Shown: positions 18,442-27,389 of the stretch, one piece after another
Numbering within the stretch: the stretch's first letter is position 1
How the letters are laid out: each line of letters opens with the position of its first letter
Notes under the pieces: model-generated
Database searches by the model: none
What the model was told of the DNA's origin: nothing
What the model saw: only the letters and a program-made list of their open reading frames with translations
DNA from: Caulobacter segnis
GTDB taxonomy: Bacteria > Pseudomonadota > Alphaproteobacteria > Caulobacterales > Caulobacteraceae
DNA: 64,000 nucleotides
NCBI RefSeq assembly: GCF_023935105.1
Contig: NZ_CP096040.1
Location: 868,001-932,000, forward strand
Reading direction: 5' to 3'
Position numbers and translations under genes: made by a program

Positions 18442-19860
18442 ATGAACGCCAATCTCGCCGCCATCCTCTACATCGTCTCGGGGGTGCTGTTCATCCTCGC
18501 GCTGCGGGGTCTTTCCAGTCCCGTGACCAGCCAGACGGGCAACCGTAACGGCATGATCGGCATGGCCATCGCCGTCGGCACCACCCTGGCCACCCTGTGG
18601 AGCCAGGGCGCGCTGGACGTCGTGACCCTGGGCCTGATCCTGGGCGGCGTCGCCGTCGGGGGCGCGGTCGGGGCGATCATCGCCCGCAAGGTCGCCATGA
18701 CCTCGATGCCGCAACTGGTCGCCGCCTTCCACTCGCTGGTCGGCATGGCCGCCTGCCTGGTGGCCGTGGCCGCCATCTACACGCCCGCCGCCTACGGCAT
18801 CGTCGGCGAGAATGGCCATATCCATCTCAACAGCCTGATCGAGCTGTCGCTGGGCCTGGCCATCGGCGCCATCACCTTCACCGGCTCGGTCATCGCCTTC
18901 GCCAAGCTGAACGGCAACATGGGCGGCGCGCCGATCCTGCTGCCGGCCCGCCACCTGCTGAACATCCTGATCGCGGCCGCCATCGTGGCCCTGGTCGTGG
19001 TGCTGGTGATCTCGGGCGGCGCGGCCATCTGGGCCTTCTGGGGCATCTTCGCCCTCAGCCTGCTGATCGGCGTCACCCTGATCATCCCGATCGGCGGCGC
19101 GGACATGCCCGTCGTGGTGTCGATGCTGAACAGCTATTCCGGCTGGGCGGCGGCGGCCCTGGGCTTCACGCTGGAAAACACCACCCTGATCATCACCGGC
19201 GCCCTGGTCGGCTCGTCGGGCGCGATCCTGTCCTACATCATGTGCAAGGGCATGAACCGCTCGTTCGTCTCGGTGATCCTGGGCGGCTTCGGCGCCGACG
19301 CCGCGGCGGCCGGCACCGGCGGCAAGGTCGAGACCCGTCCCGTCAAGCAGGGCAGCGCCGACGACGCGGCCTTCATCATGAAGAACGCCAGCAAGGTGAT
19401 CATCGTCCCGGGCTACGGCATGGCCGTCTCCCAGGCCCAGCACGCCCTGCGCGAAATGGCCGACAAGCTGAAGGAAGAGGGCGTCGAGGTGAAGTACGCC
19501 ATCCACCCCGTCGCCGGCCGGATGCCGGGTCACATGAACGTGCTGCTGGCCGAGGCCAACGTCCCCTATGACGAGGTCTTCGAGCTGGAGGACATCAACA
19601 GCGAGTTCTCGACGGCCGACGTGGCCTTCGTGATCGGCGCCAACGACGTCACCAACCCGGCCGCCAAGACCGACCCGACCAGCGCCATCTTCGGCATGCC
19701 GATCCTGGACGTCGAAAAGGCCCGCACGGTTCTGTTCGTCAAGCGCGGCATGTCCTCGGGCTATGCCGGCGTCGAGAACGAGCTGTTCTTCCGCGACAAC
19801 ACGATGATGCTGTTCGGCGACGCCAAGAAGATGGTCGAAGGCATCGTGAAAAGCCTGTAG
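18442..19860 (+). CDS. pntB: NAD(P)+ transhydrogenase, subunit beta
   Basis: A 472-residue subunit holding the remaining membrane helices of domain II and the NADP(H)-binding domain III. About eight hydrophobic segments occupy residues 1-250. The C-terminal domain has VIIVPGYGMAVSQAQHALRE, the NADP-binding GYGMAVAQAQ fingerprint, then AIHPVAGRMPGHMNVLLAEA and FVIGANDVTNPAA. All are diagnostic for PntB. It is separated from pntAB by 83 bases with two hairpins. A strong terminator follows. Confidence 0.96.
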   Translation: MNANLAAILYIVSGVLFILALRGLSSPVTSQTGNRNGMIGMAIAVGTTLATLWSQGALDVVTLGLILGGVAVGGAVGAIIARKVAMTSMPQLVAAFHSLVGMAACLVAVAAIYTPAAYGIVGENGHIHLNSLIELSLGLAIGAITFTGSVIAFAKLNGNMGGAPILLPARHLLNILIAAAIVALVVVLVISGGAAIWAFWGIFALSLLIGVTLIIPIGGADMPVVVSMLNSYSGWAAAALGFTLENTTLIITGALVGSSGAILSYIMCKGMNRSFVSVILGGFGADAAAAGTGGKVETRPVKQGSADDAAFIMKNASKVIIVPGYGMAVSQAQHALREMADKLKEEGVEVKYAIHPVAGRMPGHMNVLLAEANVPYDEVFELEDINSEFSTADVAFVIGANDVTNPAAKTDPTSAIFGMPILDVEKARTVLFVKRGMSSGYAGVENELFFRDNTMMLFGDAKKMVEGIVKSL

Positions 19861-19883
19861 CGGCGGACTTCATGGAAACGACG

Positions 19884-19914
19884 AAGGCCCCGGCGGAGAC
19901 GCCGGGGCCTTTTT
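19884..19914 (+). terminator. Rho-independent terminator of pnt operon
   Basis: A perfect 12-base-pair stem (AAGGCCCCGGCG and its complement), loop GAGA, running directly into TTTTT. It sits 23 bases after the pntB stop and should end the operon transcript. Confidence 0.92.
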
Positions 19915-19953
19915 CGTTGAGCGCGCCTTTAGTGCCGTGCGGCGGTCGGCGAC

Positions 19954-20072
19954 AATCCTCTCCCTAGCGGGGGAGGTGGTCCGAAGGACCGGAGGCGGAA
20001 GTGCTCGATGCCTTGCCCCTTCCCCTCCGTCGTCTCTTCGAGCCGACACCTCCCCCGCTAGGGGGAGGATTT
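19954..20072. repeat. Palindromic intergenic repeat, family A, copy 2
   Basis: A 119-base element of the same build as the copy at 11381, with AATCCTCTCCCTAGCGGGGG at the left and the complementary GGGGGAGGATTT at the right. One base differs in the left arm, so the outer stem has a mismatch. It lies between the pntB terminator and the UrcA-type gene terminator. Confidence 0.9.
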
Positions 20073-20104
20073 TCGCCGGCGCCCATCGCGGATATCGCGC
20101 GCCC

Positions 20105-20137
20105 CAAAAACAAAGGCCCCAGGGTGTCCTGGGGCCT
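20105..20137 (-). terminator. Terminator of the UrcA-type gene
   Basis: Stem AGGCCCCAGG with its complement, loop of four. Read on the minus strand it continues into TTTGTTTTTG, and it lies about 37 bases after the stop of the minus-strand UrcA gene. Confidence 0.85.
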
Positions 20138-20173
20138 CTGTCGCGGGGTTTGGGGAGGTGGGGTTTCGATCGC

Positions 20174-20527
20174 TCACCGGGCGGCCATTTCGGTCGCTTC
20201 GCTGTGGGCCGCCATGGCCAGGGCTTGGTGCTGGGCGGTCGGCAGCTGGCGGTCGACCTCGCGGCGGACGGCGTTGACGCAATCGCGCATGGTCGTGCGC
20301 AGGTCGCCGGCGTCCAGGGTCGTGCGGCAGAAAGCGTTCGCGGCGGTCTCGATGCGGGCCTTGAAGATCTTGGCGTGGCCGGGATTGGCCAGGTTCAGAT
20401 CGCCGTAGGCGACGCGGACGCTGTGCTCGCCTTCGGCGGCGTTGGCGGCTTGGGTCAGGCCCAGGACCGGAACGGCGGCCAGGCTCAGGCTGGCGACGGT
20501 AGTCAGGCTCATGATGAACTTGCGCAT
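20174..20527 (-). CDS. UrcA family exported protein
   Basis: A 117-residue secreted protein. A signal peptide (MRKFIMSLTTVASLSLAAVP, cleaved after ANAAE at about residue 31) is followed by the short UrcA domain: VRVAYGDLNLANPGHAKIF, then a pair of cysteines (AFCRTTL and MRDCVN) that probably form a disulfide. The family is widespread in Caulobacterales and Sphingomonads and has no established function. I chose ATG 20527 because the signal peptide starts there and AGAGGG precedes it; the frame extends to 20587 without support. Confidence 0.82.
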   Translation of the reverse strand: MRKFIMSLTTVASLSLAAVPVLGLTQAANAAEGEHSVRVAYGDLNLANPGHAKIFKARIETAANAFCRTTLDAGDLRTTMRDCVNAVRREVDRQLPTAQHQALAMAAHSEATEMAAR

Positions 20528-20859
20528 TTGAAGTATCCCTCTGGTTTGGCGCCGCTCCGTGCGCCGATGAATACTGTGTATTGGCAAGAGTTCTCCCAGT
20601 CCCGTTACGTCTCCTTCATGACGTGTAATTAAAGAAATGACGCGCGCTTCATGATGTGAACATCTCGTAATTTATGAAGTCACCGTGACATGCTGGCCAA
20701 GCTGAACCGCGAAGTAAATGAATGGTTAAGCTGCGCCCTGTTTTCGCCCCACGCGACCGTCATAGACCGCCGTCCTTCACCAAGCCGAAAGGTCAAGTGT
20801 GAGAACAGAGCCGCCCGCGCGCGGTCTCACGACTGACCGAACGTCGAAGAGGTAGCGGT
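20528..20859. other. Divergent intergenic region between UrcA and M23 genes
   Basis: About 330 bases of AT-richer DNA containing the promoters of two divergent genes. A GGTTAAG stretch near 20713 resembles half of a CtrA site, but no full site is present. I see no RNA gene or repeat in it. Confidence 0.5.
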
Positions 20860-21711
20860 TTGATTTCCAAGACCCTGGCGCTTCCGCCTCAGCACCTGCG
20901 TATCGCCTTCTTCTCCATGCTGGGGGTCGCGGCCGTGGCCGGAACGCTCAACGGCGCCGTCGCCCTGGGCGGATGGGCGGCCCGGACCGCGCCCGTCGCC
21001 GAGCCGGCTCCGGTCGTTGTTCCGATCCAGCCGAAGGCCGAAGAGGCAGAGCCCGCGCCGCCGCCCGCCTTCCAGTTCGACGCGCCGCTGCCGGGACGGG
21101 TTGTCAACTCGCCGTTCGGCCTGCGCCAGCTACCTTGGGAGGAGAACGGCCGTCTGCACGAAGGCGTCGACATCGCCGCCCCCAGCGGCGCGCTGGTCAA
21201 GGCCGCCGCCGACGGCGTGGTCAAGGCCACCGGGACCAGCCCGACCTACGGCCGCTATGTCCAGGTCATGCACAAGGGCGGCCTGACGACCCTCTACGCC
21301 CACCTGGCCAAGCCGGCCAAGGGCGTCAAGCGCGGGACCTACCTGCATCGCGGCGACACGGTCGCCTTCGTCGGCAATTCGGGCCGCTCGACCGGCTCGC
21401 ACCTGCACTTCGAGATCCGCAAGGGCGACAAGGCCCTGAACCCGACCTTCTTCCTGGGCCGCAGCTTCGCCGAGGCCTCGGATTTGCCGCTGAAGGCCGC
21501 CGGCCGCGTCTCGCGCAAGGTCCACCTGGCCACGGTGTCCAAGTGGCCGGACGGCGTGAAGAAGGGGAGCGCGACCTCGGGCCGCGTCCAGATGGCCCGC
21601 CTGAAGAACGGCCGCGTCCGCGCCAGCATCCCCGTCGCCTCCACGCCGGTGGCCACGGTTCCGGCGCCGGCCGCGCAACCGGTGGCCGCCGCCAACGGTT
21701 TGGCGACTTAA
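20860..21711 (+). CDS. M23 family metallopeptidase (LytM type)
   Basis: A 283-residue periplasmic peptidoglycan hydrolase. An N-terminal hydrophobic anchor (about 14-40) precedes a Pro/Ala linker and the LytM domain (about 75-195). The zinc ligands are visible: H and D in LHEGVDIAAPSG, and HLH in SGRSTGSHLHFEIR, with the upstream histidine in LYAHLAK. The site is complete, so it is likely an active endopeptidase. The start is TTG at 20860, with GAAGAGG about ten bases upstream; no ATG or GTG precedes the membrane segment. The C-terminal 80 residues are basic and low in complexity. Confidence 0.86.
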   Translation: MISKTLALPPQHLRIAFFSMLGVAAVAGTLNGAVALGGWAARTAPVAEPAPVVVPIQPKAEEAEPAPPPAFQFDAPLPGRVVNSPFGLRQLPWEENGRLHEGVDIAAPSGALVKAAADGVVKATGTSPTYGRYVQVMHKGGLTTLYAHLAKPAKGVKRGTYLHRGDTVAFVGNSGRSTGSHLHFEIRKGDKALNPTFFLGRSFAEASDLPLKAAGRVSRKVHLATVSKWPDGVKKGSATSGRVQMARLKNGRVRASIPVASTPVATVPAPAAQPVAAANGLAT

Positions 21712-21771
21712 AAGTCCGTCCTCGTCGTGATGCGCCTCGACGCGTCACAAAGCCTCACTACATTGAACGCC

Positions 21772-22728
21772 ATGATCCAGCTTATCGGTCGCGGCGTCGC
21801 GGGCTTGGCCCTGCTTCTGGTTTCCTACATCGCCGTCGGCGGGCTGATGAGCGCCACAGGGGCGCCCAAGCCCCGGGGCCAGATGGTCGAGATCGAGCCG
21901 GGGCGGAAGCTGCGGCTAGTCTGCGAAGGGCCCCGCAGCGACCGGCCGGTGATCTGGCTGGAAGCCGGCGCCTTCGGCCTCGCCGCCGACTGGGGCGGAA
22001 CCCAGGAAGCCCTGACCGCCGCCGGCTGGCGCTCGTGCGCCTATGATCGGGCCGGCATGGGCTACTCGCCCAAGGGTCCCAGCCCGCGCGACGGCATCGC
22101 CATCGTCACCGACTTCGAGAAGCTGGTCGCCGCCTCGGGCGAGCCGGGTCCTTACATCCTGGTCGGCCACTCGATGGCCGGCCTGCGGCTGCGCGAATAC
22201 GCCGGGCGCAATCCGGACAAGGTGGCCGGGATCGTCCTGGTCGACGCCGCCACGCCCGAGGCCGCCCAGAACCCGCAGATGCAGGGCTTCATCAAGACCT
22301 TCGCCTCGGTCTCGAAATGGGCCGCGCGCGGGGCTTCGATCGGCCTCTACAAGCCGCTGGTCCACACGCGGTTTGGCGACAAGATCGACCTGCCGCCGGC
22401 CGCCAAGGCCGAGAAGGGCTGGGCCTTCGCCAACGGCCGCCACAACCGCACGGCGGCCGAGGAGGTCGGGCTGTGGAAACAGGCCTCGGACCAGGCCGCC
22501 GCCCAGCCGGATTTCGATCCGAAGTGGCCGGTGGCCGTGGTCACGGCCGGGCCGGTGGCCGGTCGCGAGCTGCGCAAGGAAATGCAGGCCGCCCCGGCGC
22601 GCCGGTCCCAGCACGGCCTGGTCGACCATGTCGAGGCCGCGACCCACACCCTGCTGATCGGCCGCCGCTTCGCCGACCACATCGTCCGCGCCGTCGCCTT
22701 CGTGGCCGACGCGTACAAGAAGGGCTGA
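21772..22728 (+). CDS. Alpha/beta hydrolase, membrane-anchored or exported
   Basis: A roughly 318-residue hydrolase with an N-terminal hydrophobic helix (IQLIGRGVAGLALLLVSYIA) and an alpha/beta domain. The nucleophile elbow is LVGHSMAGLRL. The DAATPEAAQNP acid region and a C-terminal histidine in AATHTLLI complete a triad. Start choice is uncertain: ATG 21772 lies immediately before the helix, while ATG 21727 would add 15 residues. Function is probably esterase-like. It is 10-60 bases after the M23 gene and may be co-transcribed with it. Confidence 0.78.
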   Translation: MIQLIGRGVAGLALLLVSYIAVGGLMSATGAPKPRGQMVEIEPGRKLRLVCEGPRSDRPVIWLEAGAFGLAADWGGTQEALTAAGWRSCAYDRAGMGYSPKGPSPRDGIAIVTDFEKLVAASGEPGPYILVGHSMAGLRLREYAGRNPDKVAGIVLVDAATPEAAQNPQMQGFIKTFASVSKWAARGASIGLYKPLVHTRFGDKIDLPPAAKAEKGWAFANGRHNRTAAEEVGLWKQASDQAAAQPDFDPKWPVAVVTAGPVAGRELRKEMQAAPARRSQHGLVDHVEAATHTLLIGRRFADHIVRAVAFVADAYKKG

Positions 22729-22745
22729 TACAACTTCAGAGAACA

Positions 22746-23681
22746 TTGATTCGGGAGGCGTCCATCGTCAGCGCGGTCAGCCTGGAGGGCGTCAGCAAGA
22801 CCTACGACGACTTCCACGCCGTGCGGGACGTCAGCTTCGAGGTCCCCGCCGGCCGGATCACCGGCTTCCTGGGCCCCAACGGCGCGGGCAAGACCTCGAC
22901 GCTGCGCATGATCCTGGGCCTGATGCCGGCGTCGGCGGGGCGGATCACTGTGCTGGGCGCGAACGACGCCACCCGGGTTCGCCAGCGGATCGGCTTCCTC
23001 CCCGAGGAGCGCGGCCTCTACAAGCGGATGACCCCGGTCGACGCCATCGCCTTCTTCGCGGGGCTGAAGGGCGTGCCCGAGGCCGAGGGCCGGCGGCGGG
23101 CCAAGGCGATGCTGGAGGCCCAGGGCCTGGGTCCCGCCGCCAAGAAGCCGATCAAGGATCTCTCCAAGGGCATGGCTCAGAAGGTCCAGCTGCTGTCGGC
23201 CCTGGCGCACGAGCCCGAGCTGGTGGTGCTGGACGAGCCGTTCTCGGGCCTCGACCCCGTCAACCAGCAGAGCCTGGAGGCGATGATCCGCGAGATCGCC
23301 GCGCGCGGGGCCACGGTGCTGTTCTCGACCCACGTGATGCAGCACGCCGAGCGCCTGTGCGACAAGGTCGTGCTGATGGCCAAGGGGCGAAAGGTGTTCG
23401 ACGGCGACGTGGCCGCGGCCCGCTGCGCCGCGCCCCGGGCGCTGGTGCTGGAGGGCGACCTCTCGGCCGCCGACGTCGCGGCCTTGCCGGGCCTGGGGGC
23501 CGTGACGTCCGAGCCCTCGCCCGACGGCGGCTGGCGGCACGTCGCCCTTCTGCCGGCGGACGGCGGCGGCCATGAGGCTCTGAAGGCCGCCTTCGCCCGC
23601 GACCTGGCGCTGCGACGGTTCGAGCTGAAGGAGCCCAGTCTGCACGACGCCTTCATCGTCCTGACGGGAGGCCAGGCATGA
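22746..23681 (+). CDS. ABC transporter ATP-binding protein (ABC-2 type, NatA-like)
   Basis: A nucleotide-binding subunit of about 311 residues. Walker A is GPNGAGKTS, the signature is DLSKGMAQKVQ, Walker B is LVVLDEPFSGLDP, and the switch histidine is in FSTHVMQHAE. The remaining C-terminal part matches the DUF4162 extension of NatA-type proteins. The start is unclear. TTG 22746 is the nearest conventional start, but the strong GGGAGG at 22753-22758 points to a start near the ATC at 22764. It couples with the permease gene through ATGA. The exporter probably moves an ion or drug outward. Confidence 0.86.
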   Translation: MIREASIVSAVSLEGVSKTYDDFHAVRDVSFEVPAGRITGFLGPNGAGKTSTLRMILGLMPASAGRITVLGANDATRVRQRIGFLPEERGLYKRMTPVDAIAFFAGLKGVPEAEGRRRAKAMLEAQGLGPAAKKPIKDLSKGMAQKVQLLSALAHEPELVVLDEPFSGLDPVNQQSLEAMIREIAARGATVLFSTHVMQHAERLCDKVVLMAKGRKVFDGDVAAARCAAPRALVLEGDLSAADVAALPGLGAVTSEPSPDGGWRHVALLPADGGGHEALKAAFARDLALRRFELKEPSLHDAFIVLTGGQA

Positions 23682-25108
23682 GCCGCCTCTTGAAGATCGC
23701 CCGCCGGGAGTACCTGGCCTATGTCCGCACGGTCGGCTTCTGGCTGTCGATCGTGGCGCTGCCGCTGGTGATCGGCGTCACCGCCTCGGCCCCGCTGATG
23801 ATGATGAAGTCGGCCAAGCCCGAGCGGCTGGCCATCGTCGACCTGACCGGCCAGACCTTCGGGCCCGCCGTCGCCAAGGCCCTGGTCGAGGACCAGAGCC
23901 GCGCCAACGCCCGCGCCCTGCGCGCCGCCGCCCTGTCCGCCGCTGGGCCCCAGGCGCAGGAAGCGGTCCGCAAGGCCCAGGAGTGGGGCGGCGACGCGGC
24001 CGGCCGCGCGGCGCTGGCCCGCTATAATCCTTCCGCCGCCGCCCGTTTCAAGACGCCGCCGGCCAAGGCCATCGTCCTGCCCGCGCCCGCCGAGGCGCTG
24101 GCCGCCGCCACCCCGCGCGAGGCCGGCGTGATCGCCCGGCGCGAGGTCGCCGACAAGCGGCTCGATTCGGTGCTGATCCTCGGCGGCCGCGACGACGCCA
24201 TCGTCATGGACCTGTGGAGCCGCAATCTCGGCGCGCCGGTGCTGGAGAACGACCTGAAGACCACCGTGGGCGAGATCATGCGCGAGCGCGCCCTGGCCCG
24301 CGCCGGCGTCTCGGCGCGCACCCTGAAGGCGGCCGACGGCCTCAGGCCCGCCTTCAACAGCCTGTCGCCCAGGGCCGCCTCGGGCGAGAAGGTGTCCCTT
24401 CGCGACCGCCTGCCGGCCATCGTCGGCTTCGCGGCCGGGATGCTGCTGTGGTCGATGATCCTGACCGGGGCCAGCATCCTGCTGAACAGCGTGATCGAGG
24501 AGAAGTCGAGCAAGATCCTCGAGGTGCTGCTGTCCTCGGCGTCGGTCACCGAGATCCTGGGCGGCAAGGTCCTGGGCGTGGCCGGCCTGACCCTGACCGT
24601 CCTGAGCATCTGGGCCCTGGGCGGCTGGGTCGCCCTGATCAACTTCGCCCCGGGCCTGGCCGGTGACATCCTGGCCGTGCTGCTGGGCAAGGGTCTGGTG
24701 TTCTATTTCGGCGCCTATCTGGTCGTCGGCTACCTGATGTACGCGGCGCTGTTCGCCGGGGTCGGGGCGTTCTGCGAGAGCCAGCGCGACGCCCAGACCC
24801 TGCTGGGGCCGATTATGATGGTGATGACCATCCCGGTGGTGTTCATGAGCCAGGCGATCCGCGCGCCCGACGCGCCGATCCTGGCCGCCCTGTCGTGGAT
24901 CCCGCCGTTCACGCCGTTCCTGATGCCGGTGCGCATCGCCGGCGATCCGCCGCTGGTCCAGGTGCTGGGCACGACCGTGCTGATGATCGTGACCCTGGTC
25001 GCGATCATGATCTTCTCGACGCGCGCCTTCCACGTGGGGGCGCTGTCGACGGGGAAGGTGGACCTGAAGGGGCTGATCGGCCGGATCGTTCGCAAGCCAG
25101 CGGGGTAG
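23678..25108 (+). CDS. ABC transporter permease (ABC-2 type, NatB-like)
   Basis: A 476-residue membrane subunit. The first membrane helix is near residues 18-40. A large extracytoplasmic domain (about 45-240) follows, then five helices between about 245 and 460. EEKSSKILEVLLSSASVTEILGGK is the conserved NatB/ABC-2 motif. The ATG overlaps the stop of the ATP-binding gene, so the two are made together. This is a sodium or multidrug export family; the cargo is unknown. A strong hairpin follows the stop. Confidence 0.87.
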   Translation: MSRLLKIARREYLAYVRTVGFWLSIVALPLVIGVTASAPLMMMKSAKPERLAIVDLTGQTFGPAVAKALVEDQSRANARALRAAALSAAGPQAQEAVRKAQEWGGDAAGRAALARYNPSAAARFKTPPAKAIVLPAPAEALAAATPREAGVIARREVADKRLDSVLILGGRDDAIVMDLWSRNLGAPVLENDLKTTVGEIMRERALARAGVSARTLKAADGLRPAFNSLSPRAASGEKVSLRDRLPAIVGFAAGMLLWSMILTGASILLNSVIEEKSSKILEVLLSSASVTEILGGKVLGVAGLTLTVLSIWALGGWVALINFAPGLAGDILAVLLGKGLVFYFGAYLVVGYLMYAALFAGVGAFCESQRDAQTLLGPIMMVMTIPVVFMSQAIRAPDAPILAALSWIPPFTPFLMPVRIAGDPPLVQVLGTTVLMIVTLVAIMIFSTRAFHVGALSTGKVDLKGLIGRIVRKPAG

Positions 25109-25122
25109 GGCCAGAAACGACG

Positions 25123-25150
25123 AAGGCCGCGCGGATCACCGCGCGGCCTT
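25123..25150. terminator. Hairpin terminator between convergent genes
   Basis: A perfect 12-base-pair stem (AAGGCCGCGCGG and its complement) with a four-base loop. It lies between the convergent ABC permease and rpsU genes. T-runs are weak on both sides (CGAAATC on plus, CGTCGTTTC on minus), so it may serve both strands. Confidence 0.75.
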
Positions 25151-25183
25151 CGAAATCTTCAGCGATGTGAAGAGAAGCGGGTC

Positions 25184-25417
25184 CTAGCGGGCCGGCTTCT
25201 TCGGCATCGGCAGCAGGCCTTCGCGCTGGGCGCGCTTGCGGGCCAGCTTGCGGGCGCGACGGACGGCTTCGGCCTTTTGGCGCGCGCGCTTTTCCGACGG
25301 CTTCTCATAGTGCACGTGCCGCTTCATTTCGCGGAACGAGCCTTCGCGTTGCATCTTCTTCTTCAGGGCCTTCAGCGCCTGATCGACGTTGTTGTCGCGG
25401 ACGAAAATCTGGACCAG
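25184..25417 (-). CDS. rpsU: 30S ribosomal protein S21, probable CTG start
   Basis: A 77-residue S21 beginning [20 protein letters not shown], with the usual Arg/Lys-rich helices ([14 protein letters not shown]). S21 binds the platform of the small subunit and helps mRNA engagement. Homologs start with Met-Val-Gln. Here the codon before Val-Gln is CTG at 25415-25417, preceded on the minus strand by GGAGAG six bases away. No ATG, GTG or TTG in this frame lies near; the next upstream candidates give extensions unlike S21. A CTG start is therefore likely. Confidence 0.85.
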   Translation of the reverse strand: MVQIFVRDNNVDQALKALKKKMQREGSFREMKRHVHYEKPSEKRARQKAEAVRRARKLARKRAQREGLLPMPKKPAR

Positions 25418-25599
25418 GGGTATCTCTCCATTCGACAGCCCGACCAATATTCCCAAGTCCCTCTTGAGGGGCCGGGCGGGCGAACAAAACCGGGTAACCT
25501 GGAAGGGGTGCTCCCAGGCGATGAGGCGGGGCTGATAGCAGAGCGAAGGCGCTCTGTCCATGCGCGACGCGGCCTAAACACCGGTGTAGACTCGGATTT

Positions 25600-26289
25600 A
25601 TGAGCCAGACCGCCCGTACATCCGACGAGAGCTCCACTCAAGCTTCGGGCCCGCGAGGGTCAAGCTGGGCCGACGACGCCGAACAGCGCGTCCTGGACGA
25701 GGCCGTGCGCCTCGCGCCCAAGGCCGGCTGGAACGCCGGACTCGTCTCACGCGCCCTGGCCGCGGCGGGTTTCAGCGAGGCCGAGGGCCAGCTGCTGCTG
25801 CCGGAAGGGGCCCGCGACCTGGCCGCCCTGCTGTCGCGACGCCATGACGCGGCCGCGCTCCAGCGCCTGAAGGCTTTCGATGTCGCGGCCCTAAAGATTC
25901 GCCAGCGGATTCGCGAAGGGGTGGTCGCGCGCCTCGATGCGGCCCAGCAGCACGCCGATGTCCTGCGCCCGCTGGCCGCCTTCCTGGCCTTTCCGACCAA
26001 TCTGGCCCTGGCCCTGCGGCTGACCTGGGACTCGGCCGACGTGATCTGGCGGTGGGCGGGCGACACGGCGACCGACGAGAACCACTATTCCAAGCGGGCG
26101 ATCCTGTCGGGGATCCTGGTCTCGACCCTGGCCGTCGACCTGGCCTCGGGCCGCGACTCGGCGCTCTCGCACCTGGACGCGCGCATCGACAACGTCATGG
26201 CTTTCGAGAAATGGAAGGCGGGCCTCAAGCCCATGGACCTGGCCGGCGAGGTTGTCGGGGCCCTGGCGCGGATGCGGTACGGGAAGTGA
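25600..26289 (+). CDS. COQ9 family protein
   Basis: A 229-residue protein of the COQ9 family, a TetR-like fold that binds lipids and supports ubiquinone biosynthesis with the COQ7 hydroxylase. The N-terminal helices (about 24-75; VLDEAVRLAPKAGWN, then LPEGARDLAALLSRR) resemble the TetR helix-turn-helix. The conserved core is ALRLTWDSADVIWRWAGDTATDENHYSKRAILSGI (about residues 145-180). It acts in the cytoplasm at the membrane. It is divergent from rpsU and is followed by a palindromic repeat and IS630 copy 1. Confidence 0.88.
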   Translation: MSQTARTSDESSTQASGPRGSSWADDAEQRVLDEAVRLAPKAGWNAGLVSRALAAAGFSEAEGQLLLPEGARDLAALLSRRHDAAALQRLKAFDVAALKIRQRIREGVVARLDAAQQHADVLRPLAAFLAFPTNLALALRLTWDSADVIWRWAGDTATDENHYSKRAILSGILVSTLAVDLASGRDSALSHLDARIDNVMAFEKWKAGLKPMDLAGEVVGALARMRYGK

Positions 26290-26431
26290 GCCAACTCCCG
26301 CTTCCCCGGCGAAAGCCGGGGCCCAGCTGGAAAGGGCGCTGGGGTGAGTTCTAGAGCGTCGGACATGAAATCGGAATCGAAGGGATTCCAGGTTTGCGCG
26401 AAGCATGATTCACCGTGGTTGGAGGTGGATC

Positions 26432-26821
26432 ATGGGCAAGAGCTATTCGGGTGATCTTCGAGATCGGATCATTGGCTACGTCAGCGCCGGTGGATCACGT
26501 CGTGGTGCGGCCAAGCACTTTGGGGTCAGCAACAGTTGCGCGGTGAAGCTGCTGGCGCGGGTGGAGCAGACGGGCTCTTGTGCGCCAGCGCGCCAGGGAC
26601 GGCCGCCGGGAGACGGCAAGCTGGCGGCGCATCGGTCGTTCCTGATCGAACAGGTCGAAGCCAAGCCGGATATCACCCTGCCGCAACTGGCGGCCTTGCT
26701 GGAGGCGCAACGCGGGGTGAGCGCGGATCCCAGTTCGCTGTCGCGGGCGCTTCGCGCGGCTGGGTTCACATATAAAAAAAGCCCTGATGGCCTCGGAGCG
26801 CGCACGCGAAGCGGTGCGTGA
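26432..26821 (+). CDS. IS630 transposase, first frame (DNA-binding part)
   Basis: The first frame encodes 129 residues with the helix-turn-helix region [29 protein letters not shown] (from residue 4 onward) and a second DNA-binding part ([30 protein letters not shown]). ATG 26432 has GGAGG at 26421-26425. The frame runs past a seven-A run (26774-26780) and then loses similarity. The catalytic part is in the second frame, reached by +1 (or -2) slippage on that run; a -1 shift would meet a TGA at once. Confidence 0.85.
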   Translation: MGKSYSGDLRDRIIGYVSAGGSRRGAAKHFGVSNSCAVKLLARVEQTGSCAPARQGRPPGDGKLAAHRSFLIEQVEAKPDITLPQLAALLEAQRGVSADPSSLSRALRAAGFTYKKSPDGLGARTRSGA

Positions 26822-27389
26822 ACGGCGCAGGGAGTGGATCGAGCACCGCCAGCCCGTCATGCGCCAGCAGCCGGCGCGGCTGGTGTTCATTGACGAGACG
26901 GCGGTCACCACCAAGATGACCCGGCTGCGCGGCCGCAGCCTGCGCGGTAAGCGCCTGGCGGCCGATGCGCCCTTCGGCCACTGGAGAACCCAGACCTTCA
27001 TCGCTGGCCTGCGATGCGCGCAGCTGACCGCGCCCTGGGTGCTCGATGGCCCGATGAACCGCGACGCCTTCGACGCCTATGTCGAGACCCAGCTAGCGCC
27101 GACGCTCAGCCCCGGTGACGTCGTGGTTCTCGACAACCTCGCCGCCCACAAGGGACCAAGAGCCGTCCAGGCCCTCAAGGCGCGGGGAGCCTGGTTCCTG
27201 TTCCTCCCGCCCTACTCGCCCGACCTCAACCCGATCGAGATGGCCTTCTCAAAGCTAAAAGCCCATCTGCGCGGCGCCTGCGCTCGCACCTTCGACGACC
27301 TCTGGAGGGCCGTCGGCGACATCTGCAGCCTCTACGAGCCCCAAGAGTGCTGGAACTACTTCAAGGCCGCTGGCTATGCGTCACATTAA
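26787..27389 (+). CDS. IS630 transposase, second frame (DDE catalytic part)
   Basis: About 200 residues holding the DDE integrase-type nuclease: first aspartate in LVFIDETAV, second in [12 protein letters not shown], glutamate in [16 protein letters not shown]. The triad is complete, so the element may be active. The frame is open upstream to the seven-A run, so the independent ATG at 26787 is probably not the true start. A fused product with the first frame is expected. Confidence 0.85.
   Translation: MASERAREAVRERRREWIEHRQPVMRQQPARLVFIDETAVTTKMTRLRGRSLRGKRLAADAPFGHWRTQTFIAGLRCAQLTAPWVLDGPMNRDAFDAYVETQLAPTLSPGDVVVLDNLAAHKGPRAVQALKARGAWFLFLPPYSPDLNPIEMAFSKLKAHLRGACARTFDDLWRAVGDICSLYEPQECWNYFKAAGYASH

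Noticed and set aside
26301..26353. Family B palindrome as the terminator of the COQ9 gene
   Set aside because: It has no T-run and occurs as a dispersed repeat, so it is listed as a repeat, although it might still influence RNA ends.
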